In this document: in pieces, positions 56,177-64,000 of the stretch
How the letters are laid out: each line of letters opens with the position of its first letter
Numbering within the stretch: the stretch's first letter is position 1
DNA from: Parasedimentitalea huanghaiensis
GTDB taxonomy: Bacteria > Pseudomonadota > Alphaproteobacteria > Rhodobacterales > Rhodobacteraceae
Length of the DNA stretch: 64,000 nt
Reading direction: 5' to 3'
NCBI RefSeq assembly: GCF_009753675.1
Contig: NZ_WQLV01000006.1
Span: 213,158-277,157 of the forward strand
Position numbers and translations under genes: made by a program
Notes under the pieces: generated by a model
Told to the model about the DNA's origin: nothing
Seen by the model: the letters and a program-made list of their open reading frames with translations, nothing else
Databases searched by the model: none

Positions 56177-56217
56177 AAGGCCTATCCTTTAGGATAGATC
56201 TTGATCCTTCTGCACCT

Positions 56218-56246
56218 TTGTTAATGTTCGACACAGTTGGTAGATA
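56218..56246 (+). promoter_or_regulatory. Candidate promoter for a non-coding RNA
   Basis: TTGTTA at 56218-56223 and TAGATA at 56241-56246 are 17 nt apart, with no open reading frame downstream. A start near 56253 would place transcription just before the structured segment at 56275-56389. The match to consensus is moderate. Confidence 0.4.
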
Positions 56247-56274
56247 AAACTCAACACTCAGGAATGACCCTGGG

Positions 56275-56389
56275 GGTTAAAGGGGCATAATTTCGCCCTT
56301 AACCGAGTGAATGCTACAGTGTTCTAATAGGAAATTCTCACTCACGGGACCTATCAGAACGGCGGGGTGTCTGGGAGCAGGCGCCCCGC
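56275..56389. ncRNA. Candidate structured RNA: three helices and a possible pseudoknot
   Basis: Helix 1: GGTTAA(A)GGG at 56275-56284 with CCCTTAACC at 56296-56304. Helix 2: GTTCTAATAGG at 56321-56331 with CCTATCAGAAC at 56350-56360 (10 of 11 pairs). Helix 3: GCGGGGTGTC at 56362-56371 with GGCGCCCCGC at 56380-56389 (10 pairs, two G-U on the plus strand). GAGTGA at 56305-56310 could pair with TCACTC at 56338-56343 in the helix 2 loop. Helix 3 favours the plus strand, but helix 2 is fully paired (G-U) only on the minus strand, so the strand is open. No U-tract. I recognise no known RNA family. Confidence 0.4.
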
Positions 56390-56413
56390 TTCCACATTTA
56401 GCCAACGTTCAGA

Positions 56414-56854
56414 TCAACCGTCGCTTTCCAATTTTGAGCGTAACTCACGTAGAATGGGTAAGGCTGCACGGACCCGGTCGCCGCCCAAATCACTTACCAC
56501 CTCAGAAATCATCGGAGTTATACTGGCCAGAGCCCGATCACGCGCCTGACGACCAGCCGGGCTAATCGCCACCATCTTGCGTCGCGCATCGTCCCAATCC
56601 GGACGAATATGGATATAGCCAGCCACTTCCAGCTTGCTTAGCGTATTCGTCATAGCGCCACGCGTAACGTGGAACGCCTTAGCGAGCTGTGCTGGGGATC
56701 TCTCCAAACCGGCACCCGCCAAATGATTTAGCACTGAAAAATGCGACAGCTCCATACCTTTGGGCAGCGCCTTGGTCAGTCGCGCACGAGCTAGTTGATC
56801 AGCCATTAGAATCTCGCTGAACAGCGAAACCGCAAGAGAATTATTGTCGTCCAT
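56414..56854 (-). CDS. MarR-family transcriptional regulator
   Basis: A 146-residue winged-helix regulator: helical dimerisation ends, ELSHFSVLNHLAGAG, the recognition helix region SPAQLAKAFHVTRGAMTNTLSKLE, and a wing with GYIHIRPDWDDARRKMVAISPAG. It shares a TAATG junction with the nitrilase gene, so it is the last gene of that operon. Whether it recognises the palindromes at 14309-14353, 42 kb away, is unknown. Confidence 0.93.
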   Translation of the reverse strand: MDDNNSLAVSLFSEILMADQLARARLTKALPKGMELSHFSVLNHLAGAGLERSPAQLAKAFHVTRGAMTNTLSKLEVAGYIHIRPDWDDARRKMVAISPAGRQARDRALASITPMISEVVSDLGGDRVRAALPILRELRSKLESDG

Positions 56855-57684
56855 TAGGGTCCGTCGAAATCCCGATCATGAGTCAGTGAAGGCACGCGCC
56901 TGCGCGCTTCTGCCACTTTTTCCATATCAAGATCAACGTAACTCACACCTGAGTTAATTCCAGCATCCACCAAGACTTCTCCCCAAGGAGCGACCACAAG
57001 CGAATGACCATAGGTCTGCCGACAGGCACCTACACTGGCCAGATGTCGGCCGGTTTGAGCAGGAGCCAAGACATAACACCCGGTCTCAATCGCGCGAGCT
57101 CGTAGCAACACATGCCAATGCGCTGCGCCCGTCACATGTGAGAACGCCGCAGGAACGGTCAGGATTTCAGCACCCGCATGGGCCAGTGCCCGGTGCAGGT
57201 ATCCGAACCGGACATCATAACAAATGCTCATGCCCACCCGACCAAACGGTGTGTCTGTCACAACTGCCCTGTCACCAGGCCGATAGCCGTCGGATTCGCG
57301 ATAAGTTTCTTCTGGCGTCACATCCACGTCAAACATGTGGATCTTATCATAACGTGCTGTGATCTCGCCCTGTGGCGAAATCAGGAATTGTCGATTGGCA
57401 AACCGACCGTCGACATCATGTGTCTTGACCGCCAATGAGCCCAACAACAGCCAAATCCCATGCCGCCTTGCTGCATCTTGCAGCGCCGCTAATGTTGGAT
57501 CGTCTTCTTCATGATGCAATACGGCCTGTTGGTGCCTGCGGCTGGCACTCAAACAATTGGTAACTTCTGGGGTCAGCACAAATCCTGCACCGCCCAAGAC
57601 GGCCTCATCCAACATCTTTTCAACCATGCCCAGATTTTCAACCGGGCTATCACTTGATGTCATCTGCAACAGGGCCGTACGCAT
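56854..57684 (-). CDS. Carbon-nitrogen hydrolase (nitrilase superfamily)
   Basis: A 276-residue amidase-type enzyme with the catalytic triad Glu40 (LTPEVTNC), Lys114 (YDKIHMFDVD) and Cys155 (SICYDVRF). The pattern is close to Nit1/Nit2 proteins that hydrolyse deaminated glutathione or omega-amides, which would suit its place 15 nt after grxC. The exact substrate is not decided by sequence. Confidence 0.92.
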   Translation of the reverse strand: MRTALLQMTSSDSPVENLGMVEKMLDEAVLGGAGFVLTPEVTNCLSASRRHQQAVLHHEEDDPTLAALQDAARRHGIWLLLGSLAVKTHDVDGRFANRQFLISPQGEITARYDKIHMFDVDVTPEETYRESDGYRPGDRAVVTDTPFGRVGMSICYDVRFGYLHRALAHAGAEILTVPAAFSHVTGAAHWHVLLRARAIETGCYVLAPAQTGRHLASVGACRQTYGHSLVVAPWGEVLVDAGINSGVSYVDLDMEKVAEARRRVPSLTHDRDFDGP

Positions 57685-57699
57685 AAAAAGACTCCGGTA

Positions 57700-57957
57700 T
57701 TAGGCCGCCAGGAGCGGATCCAGTTTACCTGCTTGCTCCAGTGCGAACAAATCATCGCAGCCACCCACATGGGTGTCGCCTACAAAAATCTGCGGAACTG
57801 TACGACCGCCGTTGGCACGCTGGATCATTTCTGGCTTACGGTCCGGTTGAGCCAGTACATTCACCTCAGCAAAGTTCACGCCCTTTTGGGTCAACAGCCG
57901 CTTGGCTGCATGGCAAAATCCGCACAGTGGCGAAGTATATATTTCGACCGTTTTCAT
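57700..57957 (-). CDS. grxC: Glutaredoxin 3
   Basis: Glutathione-dependent thiol-disulfide oxidoreductase. The 85-residue protein has the redox motif Cys12-Gly-Phe-Cys15 (SPLCGFCHAAK), the TVPQIFVGDTHVGG cis-Pro and glutathione-binding segment, and a normal C-terminal helix. ATG at 57957 is chosen over an upstream start at 58017 that adds unrelated residues. Confidence 0.95.
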   Translation of the reverse strand: MKTVEIYTSPLCGFCHAAKRLLTQKGVNFAEVNVLAQPDRKPEMIQRANGGRTVPQIFVGDTHVGGCDDLFALEQAGKLDPLLAA

Positions 57958-58050
57958 TTGGGTCTCCGTTTCATTCAGCTTCGACGTTGTGGGGGATTTG
58001 GGGGGGCAATGCAACAATTGCGAGGGTCACGCGAAAACGTGATCGATAAT

Positions 58051-58776
58051 TCACTGCTTGGTGACACGGGCCAGTGTTACCACCCGAACATCAGCTGCAC
58101 CCCCTTGCAGGCAAGCGTCGCTGCAGGCAGTCAGAGTGGCGCCTGACGTCATTACGTCATCCACCAGCAAAATGACCCGCCCTTGCATCAGCAACCGATG
58201 TCGGGTGTTTGCCGATATGGCATCGCCCAGCGCCGCAAATCGTTGCGCACGGGTCTTTCCGTCAAGAGAGGCAGTACGTCGACGTCGTTGCAGCATGTCG
58301 ACGCAGTACTCCAACCCGGTTTGTCGCGCCAGTTCACGCGCCAGCAAGGCTGATTGATTATAACGCCTCTTTAACAGACGGGTCCAATGCAACGGCACTG
58401 GCGCAATCAGCGGCGCATCATCCAGCAAGGCAGCTGAGGCTCGCACCATCCAGGCTGCAGCGGGCTTGGCAATATCAATGCGATCACCATGTTTAAGCGC
58501 CAGTATCAGCGCCCGCGCCTGATCCCGGTACAACAATGCCGCCCTTCCCCTGCTCCAAACTCGTGGATGCGCCATGCAATCATCGCACTCCAACCGAAAA
58601 CCGTCGTTCGCACCAAGAACAGGCAGGCCGCACCCATCACATATGGTACCCCCTATAAACGGGGTCTCGCGCCAGCATGAACCACACAATCCAAAGTCAC
58701 TCTCGACCAAACCACCGCAGCCCAGACATCGCGGTGGGTAGATCAATGCAACAGCCGTTTGTATCTGCCTCAGCAT
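58051..58776 (-). CDS. comF: ComF-family phosphoribosyltransferase-like protein
   Basis: A 241-residue protein with an N-terminal double zinc-finger region (Cys17/20, 31/34, 46/49 and 64/67) and a C-terminal type I phosphoribosyltransferase domain with the PRPP loop VILLVDDVMTSGATL. ComF is needed for DNA uptake in naturally competent bacteria, but the gene is widespread and its role here is uncertain. I used the ATG at 58776; the open frame runs to 58899 and would overlap the divergent methyltransferase gene. Confidence 0.91.
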   Translation of the reverse strand: MLRQIQTAVALIYPPRCLGCGGLVESDFGLCGSCWRETPFIGGTICDGCGLPVLGANDGFRLECDDCMAHPRVWSRGRAALLYRDQARALILALKHGDRIDIAKPAAAWMVRASAALLDDAPLIAPVPLHWTRLLKRRYNQSALLARELARQTGLEYCVDMLQRRRRTASLDGKTRAQRFAALGDAISANTRHRLLMQGRVILLVDDVMTSGATLTACSDACLQGGAADVRVVTLARVTKQ

Positions 58777-58793
58777 CACCCTAAATAGCCCCC

Positions 58794-59624
58794 ATGACCA
58801 AAGCATCCCAGACTCCGCCGACCTTGTTCGACCGCCAGGCTCTTCGCTTCCACCGTGACCGACACAAACGGGCAGCGTTGTTTCTGCATGATATGGCACG
58901 GGATGAGGTCGAGGATCGGCTTTCCATGGTTAATAGAACCTTTACGGACCCTGCCGTCGTCACCCCTTTTGCGGAGATTTGGCAAAACAGCCTCCCAAAT
59001 GCAAAAATCGTGGCTGACGAAGATCTGATTACGTTGCAACCCGATGCCCATGATGTGGTTGTACACGCCATGTGCCTTCATTGGGCTAACGATCCTGTAG
59101 GGCAGTTGATCCAGTGTCGTCGCGCGCTAAAAGAAGACGGACTCTTGCTGGTGCTGATGTTGGGAGGTCAAACCCTGCATCAATTACGAAGTGTATTGGC
59201 CGAGGCTGAAACCAGAATCACGGGCGGTCTGTCACCGCGTGTCGCCCCTATGGGGGAGATTCGAGATCTGGGCGCGTTGTTGCAACGCGCCGGGTTGAAT
59301 TTGCCGGTTGCGGATTTGATCCCACTGACTGCTGAATATCGCGATCTATTCCACCTGATGCACGACCTACGCGACATGGCTGAAACCAATGCCCTTGCCC
59401 ATCGTCAGAAACAGCCGTCCTCAAGGCTGCTATTTGACATGGCGGACCACTTGTACCGCCAGCATTTTGCCAATGATCAGGATCGGTTGCCAGCCACGTT
59501 TGAGATGGTTTGCCTAACTGGCTGGTCACCTTCAGAGACACAGCAAAAACCACTGCGACCCGGATCTGCCCGTTCTCGTCTGGCGGATGCGCTAAAAGTC
59601 CCTGAAACCAAACTTCCAGAATAG
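58794..59624 (+). CDS. NDUFAF5-like SAM-dependent methyltransferase family protein
   Basis: A 276-residue cytosolic protein beginning TLFDRQALRFHRDRHKRA, with VVHAMCLHWANDPVGQLIQCRRALKEDGLLLVLMLGG and TLHQLRSVLAEAE. This matches bacterial relatives of NDUFAF5, the mitochondrial complex I assembly factor that hydroxylates an arginine. The usual GxGxG SAM motif is degenerate, consistent with a non-methyltransferase role. Together with the NDUFA9-like protein (14432-15421) it points to a mitochondria-like complex I. Confidence 0.87.
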   Translation: MTKASQTPPTLFDRQALRFHRDRHKRAALFLHDMARDEVEDRLSMVNRTFTDPAVVTPFAEIWQNSLPNAKIVADEDLITLQPDAHDVVVHAMCLHWANDPVGQLIQCRRALKEDGLLLVLMLGGQTLHQLRSVLAEAETRITGGLSPRVAPMGEIRDLGALLQRAGLNLPVADLIPLTAEYRDLFHLMHDLRDMAETNALAHRQKQPSSRLLFDMADHLYRQHFANDQDRLPATFEMVCLTGWSPSETQQKPLRPGSARSRLADALKVPETKLPE

Positions 59625-59705
59625 TTCAAACGCGCCATTTGTCCGATTGACCCGCAGTGGGTTATGCCTATTCATCCGCCCGACCAAGCCTAACAGGATT
59701 CCGCT

Positions 59706-60755
59706 ATGCTGGACGCTAAAACAAAAGCCACCTACCCTGCCAATCACCAAAAAATTCCGGCCGAAAAAGTGGGAATTCTGCTGGCCAACCTCGGCACCCC
59801 AGATGATTACTCATACTGGCCGATGCGGCGCTATCTGGGTGAGTTCCTGTCAGACCAGCGGGTTATCGATTATCCGAAGTGGAAGTGGCAGCCTTTGCTG
59901 CAACTGATCATCCTAACCAAACGTCCGTTCAGCTCCGGTGCTGCCTACAAATCAATCTGGAATCACGACAAGGGCGAAAGCCCGCTGATGACCATCACTA
60001 AAGATCAGACAGCAAAAATGGCAGCTACAATGCAGGAACGCTATGGCGATCAGGTCATGGTTGATTTCTGTATGCGCTACGGAAATCCCTCAACCCAGTC
60101 CAAAGTCCGGGCAATGGTCGATGCAGGCTGTACAAAGATTCTATTTCTGCCTCTCTATCCACAATACGCAGGTGCCACATCAGGCACCGCCAACGACGAA
60201 TTTTTCCGCGCATTGATGAAAGAAACTTGGCAGCCCGCCGCACGGACAGTCCCAGCTTATTTTGACCACCCTAGCTATATAGATGCGCTGGCAGGATCAA
60301 TTTCCGAAGCCTATTCCAAGATGGAAAAACACCCTGATATTCTGGTTTGCTCTTACCACGGAATGCCAGAACGCTATCTTCAGCAAGGCGACCCTTATCA
60401 TTGCCATTGCCAGAAAACTACACGGCTCTTACGCGAACGGTTAGGCTGGGACGACACTGATCTGGTCACGACCTTCCAGTCCAAATTCGGCCCGGAGGAA
60501 TGGCTGAAACCCTATACGGTGGACCATGTTGCCGATCTGGCCAAGCAAGGTAAGAAATCCATCGCTGTAGTGGCCCCCGCATTTTCCGCTGACTGCATCG
60601 AAACATTAGAAGAGATCAACGACGAGATCCGCGAGAGTTTTGAACATGCGGGCGGTGAGAGCTTTACCTATATTCCCTGCTTGAACGACGATGATGCCCA
60701 TATCGCCGCACTGGCAAAGGTAATCGAAGAGAATTTGCAAGGCTGGCTGGACTAA
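59706..60755 (+). CDS. hemH: Ferrochelatase
   Basis: Inserts iron into protoporphyrin IX, the last step of haem synthesis. The 349-residue protein has GILLANLGTPDDYSYWPMRRYL, FLPLYPQYAGATSGT, the catalytic-His region SYHGMPERY and the C-terminal ITDCIET-like VVAPAFSADCIETLEEI, with Glu conserved. It stands alone, 81 nt after the NDUFAF5-like gene. Confidence 0.97.
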   Translation: MLDAKTKATYPANHQKIPAEKVGILLANLGTPDDYSYWPMRRYLGEFLSDQRVIDYPKWKWQPLLQLIILTKRPFSSGAAYKSIWNHDKGESPLMTITKDQTAKMAATMQERYGDQVMVDFCMRYGNPSTQSKVRAMVDAGCTKILFLPLYPQYAGATSGTANDEFFRALMKETWQPAARTVPAYFDHPSYIDALAGSISEAYSKMEKHPDILVCSYHGMPERYLQQGDPYHCHCQKTTRLLRERLGWDDTDLVTTFQSKFGPEEWLKPYTVDHVADLAKQGKKSIAVVAPAFSADCIETLEEINDEIRESFEHAGGESFTYIPCLNDDDAHIAALAKVIEENLQGWLD

Positions 60756-60846
60756 CCGGTCAGTAGCAATATGGTGGCGAAAACCTAAAAACTAGGCGAG
60801 CCATTCCGATTGGCAATCGCCATAAATGCCGATTGGGAAAGAACAA

Positions 60847-63843
60847 ATGAGTGAACATCATTGGGCTGCAACCCTGCAAGAACACTGGGGCATCACTGCA
60901 GACCTAAGCCGCTTGGACGGTGAATATGATCTGAACTTCCTTGCCGAAGGACACGATGGTCAGGGTTACATTCTGAAAGCAATGCGCCCCGGGTGTGAAC
61001 CTTGGTTGGTTGAAGTACAGATCTTAGCCTTGGAACACATTGCTACAGAACAGCCTGAACTACCCTGTCCCCGTGTAATCCGCACTCCTTCCGGATCTGC
61101 AATGTTGGAACTTCCTGATGACAAAGGGGATCTGCGGTTGGTCTGGCTGCAAAACCGGTTGCAGGGACGCTGTTACGCCAAGACGGACCCCAAGACACTG
61201 GAGCTTATTCATGAGATTGGCCACGTTCTTGGACTATCGGCTGATGCACTAAAAGATTTCCGCCACGATGGCCTGGAGCGTGATTTCAAGTGGGACTTGA
61301 TGCAAGCTGGTTGGATTGCAAAGGAATTGGACTGCGTCACGGATCCAAGCCGACGCGCTATCCTGAGTGAAGTCGCGTCAGGTTTTTCGGAGATTGAGCC
61401 ATCATTGGCTAACCTGCCAAAACAGGCGATCCACAATGACGCAAATGATTACAACATCTTGGTTGTCGGCGAACTGAACGATCCGCGAAAAATGTCTGGC
61501 CTGATAGACCTTGGCGACATGTGCACCGCGCCTAGAATTTGCGACCTGGCAATCGCCGGAGCTTACATTGTCTTGGACCATGCCAAACCCGAGCAAGCGC
61601 TGGCTGCATTGGTTGCCGGATATCACGCCGCGAACCCACTTACCCCTGCTGAAGTTGATCTGATCTGGCCGCTTTTACGCGCCCGACTGGCGGTCAGCGT
61701 AGTCAATTCGACCCTTATGGCGGCCGACAACCCCGATGACCCCTATGTGGTGATATCTCAGGCCCCAGCTTGGCGGTTTCTGGAGAACCACCCTATTCAC
61801 CAGGGTTTGTTGACCGCACAGTTACGCGCAGTCTGTGGCTTGCCAGTGGTTGATGGGGCCGATCGGGTATTGGCTTATCTGGATACAGAACGTGGTAATT
61901 TTGCGTCCCTGATGGGCACAGATTTGGCTAATACACCCATGGGATCTCTATCTGTCGAAAACTCGATATGGCCACAAAACCCCTTTCATATGTCGCTGGA
62001 AGAAGCTGCGCGGGTTGGTGAGGAATTCGGCACAGATCTGTGGTTGGGGTATTATCATGAGCCTCGATTAATCTACGCAGAACCTGCTTTTCGAAAGGGC
62101 CCATACAAAGCCAGTAACCGACGCACAGTTCACCTTGCTGTGGATGGCTTTGCACCAGCAGAGACACCCCTTTATGCGCCCTTGCAAGGCGAAGTGTTTG
62201 TGGTCGAGAATCGCAACAGGCATTTGGATTATGGCGGCGTTATTATCCTGCGCCATAAGACCCCGGATGATGACGCATTTTACACGCTTTACGGCCATCT
62301 AAACCCGGAGTGCTGTGACCGGTTGACCCCTGGTGACGTCATTGAAAAGGGTTCTGAGTTTTGTCGTTTGGGCAATGCCAACCAAAACGGTGGCTGGGCT
62401 CCGCATGTTCATTTTCAACTGGCCCTTACAACAAAAGGCATTGAAACGGATTGGCCCGGCGTGGCTGATCCTGATGAAATGGTTTTGTGGGAGGCAATTT
62501 GTCCTAACCCCGCTGCACTGCTAAACTTGCCAGATCAAAAGGTAATGTATCAGCCAACCAACAAAAAAGAGGTTCTGGCTGGGCGCAAAGCCCATTTCGG
62601 TGGCAACCTATCCCTTACTTATTCGGACCCGGTAATGTTGGTTCGTGGCTGGAGACACCATCTGTTTGATGAATGGGGTCGCCCCTATCTGGATGCCTAT
62701 AACAACGTTCCACATGTTGGCCACGCTCACCCACGTATTCAGGCCGTCGCTGCGGATCAGCTGAAGCGAATGAACTCAAATACCCGCTATTTGCATCCCG
62801 CACAAACCGCATTTGCCGACAAAGTCCTATCCAAACTCCCTGATTCATTCGAAGTCTGTTTCTTTGTCAATTCGGGCACAGAGGCCAACGAACTGGCCCT
62901 GCGTCTGGCCCGTGCTCATACTGGCGCCAAAGGCATGGTAACACCGGATCATGGCTATCACGGCAATACCACTGGTGTGATTGATGTCTCGGCCTACAAA
63001 TTCAACGCCAAAGGTGGCTGCGGCCAAGCGGATTGGGTGGAACTTGTCGAAGTTGCTGATGACTACCGTGGGTCGTTCAAACGTGATGACGCGAACCGTG
63101 CAGAAAAATTTGCAGATCTTGTCGAACCGGCAATTGAGGCACTGCAGAACAAAGGTCACGGTGTAGCTGGCTTTATTGCCGAAACCTTTCCTTCGGTTGG
63201 CGGTCAGATCATCCCACCCAAGGGATACCTATCTTCTGTCTATGAAAAGATCCGCGCAGCTGGCGGTGTTTGTATTGCTGACGAAGTACAAACCGGGCTT
63301 GGACGCCTCGGTGACTTCTACTTTGGCTTTGAACATCAGGAAGCGTTGCCTGACATCGTGGTGATGGGGAAACCTATTGGAAATGGGCACCCCCTGGGAG
63401 TTCTGGTAACAACCAAAGCAATCGCTGACAGCTTTGCCCAAGGACCGGAATTTTTCTCCACCTTTGGGGGATCCACTCTGTCTTGCCGAATTGGCAAAGA
63501 GGTTCTGGATATTGTCGATGATGAAGATTTGCAGGGCAATGCCCGTCAAATGGGTGCGTTGTTGATCGACGGGTTACGCACATTAGAACAAAAATATGAT
63601 TGCGTTGGCGATGTACGCGGCATGGGACTGTTTCTGGGGTTGGAGCTGATCAACCCTGATGGATCTGAAGCTTCTCAAATCAGTTCTTACGTTAAAAACA
63701 GAATGCGCGACTATCGTATTCTTATCGGTAGCGAGGGACCCAAGGATAACATCCTGAAAATTCGCCCCCCTCTGACGATTGATAAAGAAGGCGTCGAGAT
63801 GATTCTGACAACACTGAATCATGTATTATCTGAGATTAGCTAA
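60847..63843 (+). CDS. Trifunctional fusion: APH-type kinase, M23 peptidase domain, class III aminotransferase
   Basis: A 998-residue cytoplasmic fusion. Residues 1-345: an APH/choline-kinase-like domain with IHNDANDYN (Asp198, Asn203) and DLGD (Asp221, Asp224). Residues 390-560: an M23/LytM domain keeping all zinc and catalytic residues (His429, Asp433, His484, His520, His522). Residues 575-998: a class III PLP enzyme with NSGTEANE, Asp812 in ADEVQTGLGR and the PLP Lys842 in VMGKPIGNGH. The kinase and PLP parts resemble hydroxylysine kinase and 5-phosphohydroxylysine or ethanolamine-phosphate phospho-lyase, which act in sequence. No signal peptide. ATG at 60847 is preferred to 60826, which has no RBS. 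Confidence 0.9.
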   Translation: MSEHHWAATLQEHWGITADLSRLDGEYDLNFLAEGHDGQGYILKAMRPGCEPWLVEVQILALEHIATEQPELPCPRVIRTPSGSAMLELPDDKGDLRLVWLQNRLQGRCYAKTDPKTLELIHEIGHVLGLSADALKDFRHDGLERDFKWDLMQAGWIAKELDCVTDPSRRAILSEVASGFSEIEPSLANLPKQAIHNDANDYNILVVGELNDPRKMSGLIDLGDMCTAPRICDLAIAGAYIVLDHAKPEQALAALVAGYHAANPLTPAEVDLIWPLLRARLAVSVVNSTLMAADNPDDPYVVISQAPAWRFLENHPIHQGLLTAQLRAVCGLPVVDGADRVLAYLDTERGNFASLMGTDLANTPMGSLSVENSIWPQNPFHMSLEEAARVGEEFGTDLWLGYYHEPRLIYAEPAFRKGPYKASNRRTVHLAVDGFAPAETPLYAPLQGEVFVVENRNRHLDYGGVIILRHKTPDDDAFYTLYGHLNPECCDRLTPGDVIEKGSEFCRLGNANQNGGWAPHVHFQLALTTKGIETDWPGVADPDEMVLWEAICPNPAALLNLPDQKVMYQPTNKKEVLAGRKAHFGGNLSLTYSDPVMLVRGWRHHLFDEWGRPYLDAYNNVPHVGHAHPRIQAVAADQLKRMNSNTRYLHPAQTAFADKVLSKLPDSFEVCFFVNSGTEANELALRLARAHTGAKGMVTPDHGYHGNTTGVIDVSAYKFNAKGGCGQADWVELVEVADDYRGSFKRDDANRAEKFADLVEPAIEALQNKGHGVAGFIAETFPSVGGQIIPPKGYLSSVYEKIRAAGGVCIADEVQTGLGRLGDFYFGFEHQEALPDIVVMGKPIGNGHPLGVLVTTKAIADSFAQGPEFFSTFGGSTLSCRIGKEVLDIVDDEDLQGNARQMGALLIDGLRTLEQKYDCVGDVRGMGLFLGLELINPDGSEASQISSYVKNRMRDYRILIGSEGPKDNILKIRPPLTIDKEGVEMILTTLNHVLSEIS

Positions 63844-63880
63844 GCTGAACTGCAGCTAAGATTGATCTTCTAAACAACAA

Positions 63881-63908
63881 AAAAGGCGGTGGAAAACCAC
63901 CGCCTTTT
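63881..63908. terminator. Bidirectional intrinsic terminator
   Basis: AAAAGGCGGTGG at 63881-63892 pairs exactly with CCACCGCCTTTT at 63897-63908 around AAAA. It is flanked by A on the left and T on the right, so it works for the fusion gene on the plus strand and the small membrane-protein gene on the minus strand. Confidence 0.95.
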
Positions 63909-63930
63909 CCGTAACTGATAGTAAGCAATA

Positions 63931-64000
63931 TTAGTTGCTTGCAACAGCCGCGCCAACCAGAACCAGCAGCAGCAGTGGCAGCAGGATACCGTTGGAAGAG
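63931..64000 (-). CDS. Small membrane protein, C-terminal end only
   Basis: On the minus strand an open frame enters from the window edge and ends in a TAA at 63931-63933. It encodes at least 22 residues: SSNGILLP, then a run of leucine and valine, ending GAAVASN. This is one C-terminal membrane helix with a short polar tail. It sits 23 nt before a strong terminator, which supports a real gene. The function and full length are outside the window. Confidence 0.7.
   Translation of the reverse strand, partial: SSNGILLPLLLLVLVGAAVASN

Noticed and set aside
56182..56197. CTATCCTTTAGGATAG hairpin after ubiG as a terminator
   Set aside because: Only a 7-bp AT-rich stem with a tiny loop and no T-tract; too weak to list as a feature.

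Overview
The window is chromosomal DNA from a marine alphaproteobacterium, almost certainly of the Rhodobacterales (Roseobacter group). The evidence is the gene content and order: comF-grxC-nitrilase-marR beside ubiG, rimP-nusA-ylxR-infB, kdsD-lptC-lptA-lptB-hpf-ptsN without rpoN, secA beside ppiC-argJ-mutT, an NDUFA9-like and an NDUFAF5-like protein, and dnaK-dnaJ. No phage, insertion sequence, CRISPR array or rRNA was seen. Coding density is high, most junctions are 0-4 nt overlaps (ATGA, TGATG, TAATG), and nothing looks recently acquired.

Layout. 1-5393: the end of a LysE-type exporter, a DMT exporter, a DUF4202 protein, msrB-msrA (methionine sulfoxide repair), then on the minus strand mtgA, a GST and queG. 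5514-12543: a small secreted protein, then the minus-strand operon gltD-GFA-gltB (glutamate synthase). 12784-15421: uppP, then two Rossmann proteins, the first with a pair of MarR-type palindromes upstream. 15587-15951: a tandem duplication of tRNA-Leu(CAG) with its promoter. 16119-23051: universal stress protein, alanine:cation symporter, RNase D and the LPS-transport/ribosome-hibernation/PTS-Ntr operon. 23112-33725: a surface-glycan region with galU, galE, three glycosyltransferases and a two-domain sulfotransferase in one minus-strand operon, next to kdsB, cysQ (removes the PAP made by sulfotransferases), an orphan KpsM-like ABC permease and a secreted SH3 protein. 33728-35282: a lipid A acyltransferase and AlkB. 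35351-38702: dnaK-dnaJ with a heat-shock-like promoter and a strong terminator. 38817-47568: radC, a PstS-OmpA fusion, a secreted unknown, secA, and ppiC-argJ-mutT. 47754-47888: an independent 44-residue gene with its own RBS and terminator. 48021-53497: the rimP-nusA-ylxR-infB operon, whose leader carries an intrinsic-terminator hairpin. 53556-58776: a short Tat-exported solute-binding protein, pip, ubiG, marR, a nitrilase, grxC and comF. 58794-63843: an NDUFAF5-like methyltransferase, hemH and a 998-residue kinase-M23-aminotransferase fusion. The window ends inside a small membrane protein.

Working together: the envelope genes (kdsD, kdsB, lptCAB, the lauroyl-type acyltransferase, uppP, mtgA, galU/galE, glycosyltransferases, sulfotransferase) form the main theme, and cysQ supports sulfation. 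The most unusual items are the kinase-M23-phospholyase-like fusion (60847-63843), a gene-free stretch that folds into three helices plus a possible pseudoknot (56275-56389), the attenuator-like leader of rimP, the sulfated-glycan locus, and the twin MarR-type operators at 14309-14353.
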